Below, piece by piece: positions 56,971 through 64,000 of a DNA stretch of 64,000 nt. The notes beneath the pieces are model-generated. The model was not told where the DNA came from and searched no databases. It saw only the letters and a program-made list of their open reading frames with translations. How positions within the stretch are numbered: position 1 is the stretch's first letter; every line of letters starts with the position of its first letter. Made by a program: the position numbers and the translations under genes. Source of the DNA: Callipepla californica brunnescens (Eukaryota > Chordata > Aves > Galliformes > Odontophoridae); contig JALIRH010000099.1 in NCBI GenBank assembly GCA_023055505.1, positions 1,353,961 through 1,417,960 of the forward strand. Direction: 5' to 3'.

Positions 56971-59900
56971 CCCTAACCCTTACCCTAACCCTAGCCTAAC
57001 CCAAACCCTAACCCTAACCCTAACCCTAACCCTAACCCTAACCCTAACCCTACCCCTAACCCTAACCCTAACCCTAACCCTAACCCTAACCCTACTTTAC
57101 CCTAACCCTAATCCTAACACTAACTCTAACTTTATTCCTTACCCTAACACTAATCCAATCCCGAACCCTAACCCTAATCCTAGCCCTAACTCTAACTTTA
57201 TTCGTAACCCTACCCCTAATCCAAACAATAACCCTTACCCTAATCAAACCCTATCCCTATTCCTAACCCTTACCCTAACCGTATCACAATCCCTATCCTA
57301 ACTCTTACCATAACCCAAACCCTAACCTAACCCTAACCCTAACCCTAACCCTATCCCTAACCCTTACCCTAACCCTAACCCTAACCCTACCCTAACCTTA
57401 ACTCTACCCTAACCGTATCCCTACCCTAACCCTAACCCTAATCCTAGCCCTTACTCTAACTTTATTCCTAACCCTACCCCTGATCCAAACACTAACCCTA
57501 ACCTTAATGTAACCCTAACCCTATTCCTAACCCTTACCCTAACTGTATCCCATTCCCTATCCTAACTCTTACCATAACCCTAACCCTGATGCTAATGCTA
57601 ACCCTAACCCTGAATCTAACCCTTACCCTAACCCTATCCCTTACCCAGAAGCTAACACTTAGCGTTGTACAATACCTAACCGTACCCTAACCCTATCCCT
57701 AAACCTAAAAGGAACCCAAACTCTAACCCTAAATCTGTCCCTGAGCCTAACCTTCAACCTTACCCTAACCTTAACCCTAACCCTGTTCCATTCTCTAAAC
57801 ATATCTGTAAGCATTACCTTCATCCTAACTCGAACTCTACCCTAACCCTATCCCTTTGACCCCAACACAAAACCCAGATTGAGCCTGACCCTAACCTAGG
57901 TAGCATAAAGTGTATGTAGGGTGAATTTGAGTTTTAGGGTCAAAGTTATATTGTTAGTTTTAGGGTTAGGGTGAAGGATTGCTTTAGTTCTAGTATTAGG
58001 GTGTTTGGGGTTAGGGTTAGGGTAAGGATTTTGGAGTGGATTAGGTTTAGGGTCAGGTTTGGGGGAGTTTTGGGGTTAGGGTTAGATTTAGGATTAGGGT
58101 TAGCAAAAAAGTTGTTTTAGTTTTAGTTTAGGTTAGTGCTAGGATTAGGTTGAGTGTTCTTGTGAAGTTTAGGTTTAGGGTTAGGTTTAGGTTTAGATTG
58201 AGGTTTAGGGTAAGGAGTAGGGTTCATTTGACTTTTAGGGTCAGAGTAGAGTTAAGTCGTGTTAGGGTTAAGGTTAAGAACAGGATTCAGATTCCAATTA
58301 GGTTTTGGGTTCCTACTAGGGATAGGCCTCAAATTAGTGTTAAGGTTAGGGTTAGGGTTAGGTATAGGGAAAGGGTTAGTGTTAAGGCCAGGGCAAGTGT
58401 ATGGTTTAGGGTAAAGATTGGATTTAGGGTTAGGTTTAGATGTAGGTTTGGTTTGATCGTTAGGGTGTGAGAAGGCACCGGCCTTGGATTTCATTTGGAG
58501 ATTGGGTAAGGTTTAGGAATAGGAATAACATTGGTGTTTAAAAGATGATTAGTGTTAGTATTAGGGATAGGGTTACGGTTAGAGTTTAGTTAGGGTTGTT
58601 AGTTTTAGAGTGAGGGATAGGGGTATGGTTTGGTCTAGTACTTGGGTTAGGGTTTGGGATAGTCCTAGCATTAGTGTTAGGGTTAGGGTTCCGTTAGGGT
58701 TGTGGTAATCTGATGCTAGGTGTCGGGATTAGGGTTGTGCTTAAATGTGGGTTTGGTTTGAGGGTCAGAGTTAGGGTTAGGGTAGAGTTAGAATTAGGGT
58801 AAGAGTTAGGATTAGGTTTAGGATTAGGATAAAGATTAGGTTAGGATTAGTGTTGGCTTTAGGGTTGTGTCTGGGAGAAGGGTTAGTGTTAGGGATAGAC
58901 TTAGGGTAAGAGTAAGTGTTAGGAATAGGCATAGGTTTTGGGAAAGTTTCAGAGTTTGGACTGGATTTATGATTAGGGTTAGGGACAAAGATTTTTTGAG
59001 ATTTATGATTAGATTTAGGGAGAAAAGTAGGCTGACTTGTGGTGTTAGCAGTAGGTTTAGGTTTAGGTTTAGGTTTAGGATTCCATTTGTATTTATTGAT
59101 CGAGGTTGGGTTAGTTTGAGTGTAAAGGTCAGAGTAGGGTTAGGCCTTGGGATAGGGTTAAGGTTTGGAATAGGATTAGGATTCAAATGATGTTACGGGT
59201 TGGTGTTAGGGTTAGGGAAAGGTTAGGATCAGGGTTGAGGTCAGGGTTAGGTATAGGAAAAGGGTTAGTGTTAGGGCTAGGGCAATTGGAAGGGTTAGGC
59301 TTAGGCTTAGATATTAGGGTTAGGTTTAGGCGGAGGTTTGGTTCGAGTGTCAGGGTGAGAGAAGGGGTAGGCCTGGGGTTTGGTTTTGGGTTACATCATA
59401 CAAATCATCCCATACATTAGCTGGGGTGGGAGGTGCAAGGAACAGCCAGCAAAGTGCTGAGTTCATTCCAATCAGAGGACCTGAAGATCGGGTAGCTACT
59501 ATCAAACCGTTTGTGTTGCCAATTCCGATGATATTTATGGGGCCCTGATGTTATGGTTCAGTGGGGAGTCACTATCAAGTCCAAACCCAATCCAAACCCC
59601 AAACCTACTCCTATTCCTAAACCTTATCTTAACCCTAAACCAAACCCAAACCCAAGGCCCTCCCCTTCTCTCAGCCTAACACTCAAACTAACCTAAACCC
59701 GAAACTAACCCTACATTTATCCTAATCTTACCCATATTCTAAGGCCTAACCCTACTCTGACCAGAAAGCTCATGTTGTCTAAAATCTACCCCTTACCTAA
59801 AACCTAAATCGACAAAAAAACCTAACCCGAAACCTCAACCTAACTCTTCTCCTAACTAGAACACCAGCACTTCACCTTACCCTAACTGGAAACCTAGGAC

Positions 59901-61755
59901 TAAATCCTTACCTTGTCCAGAACCCTATTCCTAACCCAAACCAGAATTCGAACCTCTACCCTAACCAAAACCCTTCCCCTAAACCTAAACCTAATGCTAC
60001 CCTCAACCAAACCCTAGCCCTAAATCCTACCCTAACACCAACACCACGTTTAAGCTCAAACCTCAAGCCTCAAAGAAAGCATCAGATTACCGCAGATCTC
60101 ACCTAACACTAACCCCAATCCAATCCCTACTACTAACCCCAAACCCAATCCAAACACCAAAACTATTCCTATTCCTAAACCTAACACTAAGCCAGAACCA
60201 AACCCAAGGCCTACCCCTTCTCTCAGCCTGACACTCAAACTAACCTAGACCTGAACGCAACACTAAATCAAATACTAAAACTCACCCTTAGCCAAGGCCC
60301 TTTTAGGACCCTTCCCTGGTCCTAAAACTAAAGAGAACCCTACCCCTTCCACTAAACCTTCATCTACATCCCTAACCCTTACCCTAAACCTAAATCTACA
60401 CCAAAACCTAACCCTAACCCTAACATGTCTTCTAACTGTAAAACTAACGCTTCACCTAACCCGAACTGAAACCCCAGGACTAAACCTTACCTAACAAACA
60501 CCTAGCTATATTCCTAACCCTATCCTGAAACCTAACGTTAACCCTAACCCTAAAAACAACTTGGAACCAAACCCTAACCCTAACCTAACCCTTATCAGAA
60601 CCCTAAATCTAATCCTAACCGTTACCTCAATTGAACTCCAATTCTTCCTGAAATCTAAATGGGACCTTAAAACCAACCCCAGATGGAAGCCCAACCCTAA
60701 ACCTAACACAAAGCATTAGATTACCACAGCCATCACCTAACTCTAACCCCAGCCTTAACGCTAATACTATCCCAAACACTATTCCAATTCCTAAACCCAA
60801 CACAAACCCAAAAACACAAAGCCTACAATTCTCACAGCCTAACACTGAAAGGAAACCTAAATCTTACCCTAACTCTAAAACTAATCCCAAACATGACCAC
60901 AATTTAAACTCTAAATCTACCTTCAAACTAAAGCTGACCCTAACACCAACCTCAAGTAAAAGCCCAACCCTAAGCCTAACACAAAGCATTAGATTACCAC
61001 AACGCTCACCTAACTTCTAACCCCCACCCTAACACTAATACTAAAGCAATCAGATTCCAAATACTAACCCAATTCCTATTCTGAAACCCAAAACTATTCC
61101 AAAAACAAACCCAAGGCCTAACCTTTCTCTCACCCTAACAATCAAAGAAAACCTATTCCTAAACCTAATCCTAAATCTAGTCCTAACCCTAACCCTCACC
61201 CTTAATCTAACCCCAACCCCCACCCAGAAGCTAACACTTAGCATTGTACAATACCTAAACGTACCCCTAATCCTTATCACTAAACCTAAAAGGAACCTGA
61301 AACATAGTGCTAAATACGAACCCTAACCCTGAAGACTAACGCTAACAATGAACCAATTCCTATACCTTTTCCTTCCTCCAAATTGATTCCTAGCACTAAC
61401 CCTAACCCTACATTAACCCTATCCTAACCCTAACCCTAACCCTAGCCCTAAACTACATTAACCCTAACCCTAACCCTAACCCTAACCCTAAACCTAAACC
61501 TAAACCTAACCCTAACCCTAACCCTAATTCCTAACCCTTACCTTAACTGTATCACAATCCCTATCCTAATTCTTACCCTAACCCTAACCCTAACCCTAAC
61601 CCTAACCCTAACTCTAAACTTAACCCTAACCCTAATCCTAACCCTAACCCTAACCCTAATCCTAACCCTAACCCTAACCCTAACCCTAACCCTAATTCCT
61701 AACCCTTACCTTAACTGTATCAAAATCCCTATCCTAATTCTTATTCTAACCCTAA
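56971..61755. repeat. 4.78-kb strand-switching telomere-like higher-order repeat, copy 2
   Basis: Near-identical to copy 1 in the non-hexamer parts, with single-base differences (for example one in GGTTGGGTTAGTTTGAG at about 59115). It begins in a run of perfect CCCTAA units, switches to TTAGGG-type near 57920, has the unique spacer at 59393-59581, and returns to CCCTAA-type. Confidence 0.88.
59393..59581. other. Unique 189-bp spacer at the TTAGGG/CCCTAA junction, copy 2
   Basis: Same sequence and position as the 54620-54808 spacer. Its conservation shows that it was amplified together with the flanking telomere-like blocks. Confidence 0.8.
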
Positions 61756-63858
61756 CCCTTACCCTAACCCTAGCCTAACCCAAACCCTAACCCTAACCCT
61801 AACCCTAACCCTAACCCTAACCCTAACCCTACCCCTAACCCTAACCCTAACCCTAACCCTAACCCTAACCCTAACCCTACTTTACCCTAACCCTAATCCT
61901 AACACTAACTCTAACTTTATTCCTTACCCTAACACTAATCCAATCCCGAACCCTAACCCTAATCCTAGCCCTAACTCTAACTTTATTCGTAACCCTACCC
62001 CTAATCCAAACAATAACCCTTACCCTAATCAAACCCTATCCCTATTCCTAACCCTTACCCTAACCGTATCACAATCCCTATCCTAACTCTTACCATAACC
62101 CAAACCCTAACCTAACCCTAACCCTAACCCTAACCCTATCCCTAACCCTTACCCTAACCCTAACCCTAACCCTACCCTAACCTTAACTCTACCCTAACCG
62201 TATCCCTACCCTAACCCTAACCCTAATCCTAGCCCTTACTCTAACTTTATTCCTAACCCTACCCCTGATCCAAACACTAACCCTAACCTTAATGTAACCC
62301 TAACCCTATTCCTAACCCTTACCCTAACTGTATCCCATTCCCTATCCTAACTCTTACCATAACCCTAACCCTGATGCTAATGCTAACCCTAACCCTGAAT
62401 CTAACCCTTACCCTAACCCTATCCCTTACCTAGAAGCTAACACTTAGCGTTGTACAATACCTAACCGTACCCTAACCCTATCCCTAAACCTAAAAGGAAC
62501 CCAAACTCTAACCCTAAATCTGTCCCTGAGCCTAACCTTCAACCTTACCCTAACCTTAACCCTAACCCTGTTCCATTCTCTAAACATATCTGTAAGCATT
62601 ACCTTCATCCTAACTCGAACTCTACCCTAACCCTATCCCTTTGACCCCAACACAAAACCCAGATTGAGCCTGACCCTAACCTAGGTAGCATAAAGTGAAT
62701 GTAGGGTGAATTTGAGTTTTAGGGTCAAAGTTAAATTGTTAGTTTTAGGGTTAGGGTGAAGGATTGCTTTAGTTCTAGTATTAGGGTGTTTGGGGTTAGG
62801 GTTAGGGTAAGGATTTTGGAGTGGATTAGGTTTAGGGTCAGGTTTGGGGGAGTTTTGGGGTTAGGGTTAGATTTAGGATTAGGGTTAGCAAAAAAGTTGT
62901 TTTAGTTTTAGTTTAGGTTAGTGCTAGGATTAGGTTGAGTGTTCTTGTGAAGTTTAGGTTTAGGGTTAGGTTTAGGTTTAGATTGAGGTTTAGGGTAAGG
63001 AGTAGGGTTAATTTGACTTTTAGGGTCAGAGTAGAGTTAAGTCGTGTTAGGGTTAAGGTTAAGAACAGGATTCAGATTCCAATTAGGTTTTGGGTTCCTA
63101 CTAGGGATAGGCCTCAAATTAGTGTTAAGGTTAGGGTTAGGGTTAGGTATAGGGAAAGGGTTAGTGTTAAGGCCAGGGCAAGTGTATGGTTTAGGGTAAA
63201 GATTGGATTTAGGGTTAGGTTTAGATGTAGGTTTGGTTTGATCGTTAGGGTGTGAGAAGGCACCGGCCTTGGATTTCATTTGGAGATTGGGTAAGGTTTA
63301 GGAATAGGAATAACATTGGTGTTTAAAAGATGATTAGTGTTAGTATTAGGGATAGGGTTACGGTTAGAGTTTAGTTAGGGTTGTTAGTTTTAGAGTGAGG
63401 GATAGGGGTATGGTTTGGTCTAGTACTTGGGTTAGGGTTTGGGATAGTCCTAGCATTAGTGTTAGGGTTAGGGTTCCGTTAGGGTTGTGGTAATCTGATG
63501 CTAGGTGTCGGGATTAGGGTTGTGCTTAAATGTGGGTTTGGTTTGAGGGTCAGAGTTAGGGTTAGGGTAGAGTTAGAGTTAGGGTAAGAGTTAGGATTAG
63601 GTTTAGGATTAGGATAAAGATTATGTTAGGATTAGTGTTGGCTTTAGGGTTGTGTCTGGGAGAAGGGTTAGTGTTAGGGATAGACTTAGGGTAAGAGTAA
63701 GTGTTAGGAATAGGCATAGGTTTTGGGAAAGTTTCAGAGTTTGGACTGGATTTATGATTAGGGTTAGGGACAAAGATTTTTTGAGATTTGTGATTAGATT
63801 TAGGGAGAAAAGTAGGCTGACTTGTGGTGTTAGCAGTAGGTTTAGGTTTAGGTTTAGG
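61756..63858. repeat. 4.78-kb higher-order repeat, copy 3 (cut by LTR)
   Basis: Matches copy 2 at an offset of about 4785 bp from the perfect CCCTAA run, through the strand switch near 62690, into the TTAGGG-type part. It ends at 63858, within TTTAGGTTTAGG repeats that continue uninterrupted in copies 1 and 2, where LTR family B sequence starts. Confidence 0.88.
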
Positions 63859-64000
63859 ATCACGGCCTGAACCACTGATGGATCACCTGAGGCGAGCACT
63901 GAGTCAGCCGCAGGGGCACAGGTGAAGGTAACGTACCTGTGTGATCAGAAGGGGGGGGGTCTGGCTCCACCTCTCCCAGACCCCATTGAAGGGCTGACCA
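63859..64000 (+). mobile_element. LTR family B fragment, runs off the window
   Basis: Sequence such as GGCCTGAACCACTGATGG, a CACCTGAGGC stretch and CCATTGAAGGGCTGACC matches the reverse complement of the 10527-10859 solo LTR at moderate identity. It is thus in the opposite orientation on the + strand. About 17 bases of the LTR's 5' end, including the terminal TG, are missing at the junction. Only the first ~140 bases are in view. Confidence 0.75.

Noticed and set aside
36686..63870. Arg/Val/Phe-rich, Leu/Gly-rich and Pro/Asn-rich ORFs in telomere-like blocks
   Set aside because: They are direct translations of TTAGGG or CCCTAA variants; both strands are open over the same interval, as expected of the repeat.

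Overview
This is eukaryotic, repeat-dominated, subtelomere-like DNA, most likely from a galliform bird such as chicken. The supporting evidence is a CR1-type LINE, several avian-looking endogenous retroviruses (ERVs) and LTRs, intron-containing fragments of an XPO1 (exportin-1/CRM1) gene, and many kilobases of degenerate TTAGGG/CCCTAA sequence. There are no operons, rRNAs, tRNAs or CRISPR arrays, and I find no intact host protein-coding gene. The species is inferred; vertebrate and avian are well supported.

Layout. 1-7440: degenerate telomeric DNA, CCCTAA on the + strand, with higher-order repeats. 7441-13165: an 8-bp minisatellite (TGTCAGAA/TGTCACAA) split by two solo LTRs (8423-9345 on + and 10527-10859 on -), each with a 5-bp target duplication. 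13166-27414: an 11-bp G-rich minisatellite (GGGGCAGCTAT/GGGGCAGCAGT). It contains a ~5.65-kb near-identical tandem duplication (14022-19663 and 19830-25477), and each copy carries one ~760-bp CpG island that looks like a housekeeping promoter. 27415-31846: a 3'-truncated ERV on the - strand (LTR, tRNA-Lys-type primer site, a pre-gag membrane-protein ORF, gag, pro, RT, start of RNase H). It is inserted into a CR1 LINE (31847-~32360). 32541-35249: four consecutive exons of an XPO1 pseudogene with introns retained. 36000-37375: degenerate TTAGGG. ~37440-42900: a second, gammaretrovirus-like ERV on + (LTR end, tRNA-His primer site, gag, pro, RT, RNase H, integrase), heavily mutated, with no recognisable env or 3' LTR. 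43050-44465: degenerate TTAGGG. 44466-52100: 14 units of a ~592-bp satellite. 52101-63858: a ~4.78-kb higher-order repeat (two full copies and one partial) in which telomere-like DNA switches strand twice per unit. 63859-64000: part of the same LTR family as the 10.5-kb solo LTR, in the opposite orientation.

No genes here work together as a pathway. What stands out is the architecture: a patchwork of satellites, each with its own higher-order structure, joined at abrupt breakpoints that cut through two ERVs and an XPO1 copy. The strongest leads are the repeated CpG-island promoters inside a quadruplex-prone macrosatellite, the invariant 15-bp box in the 592-bp satellite, the strand-switching telomere-like repeat with its fixed non-telomeric motifs, the pre-gag membrane ORF, and the segmentally duplicated XPO1 fragment. 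Several near-identical long repeats could be assembly artefacts and need long-read confirmation.
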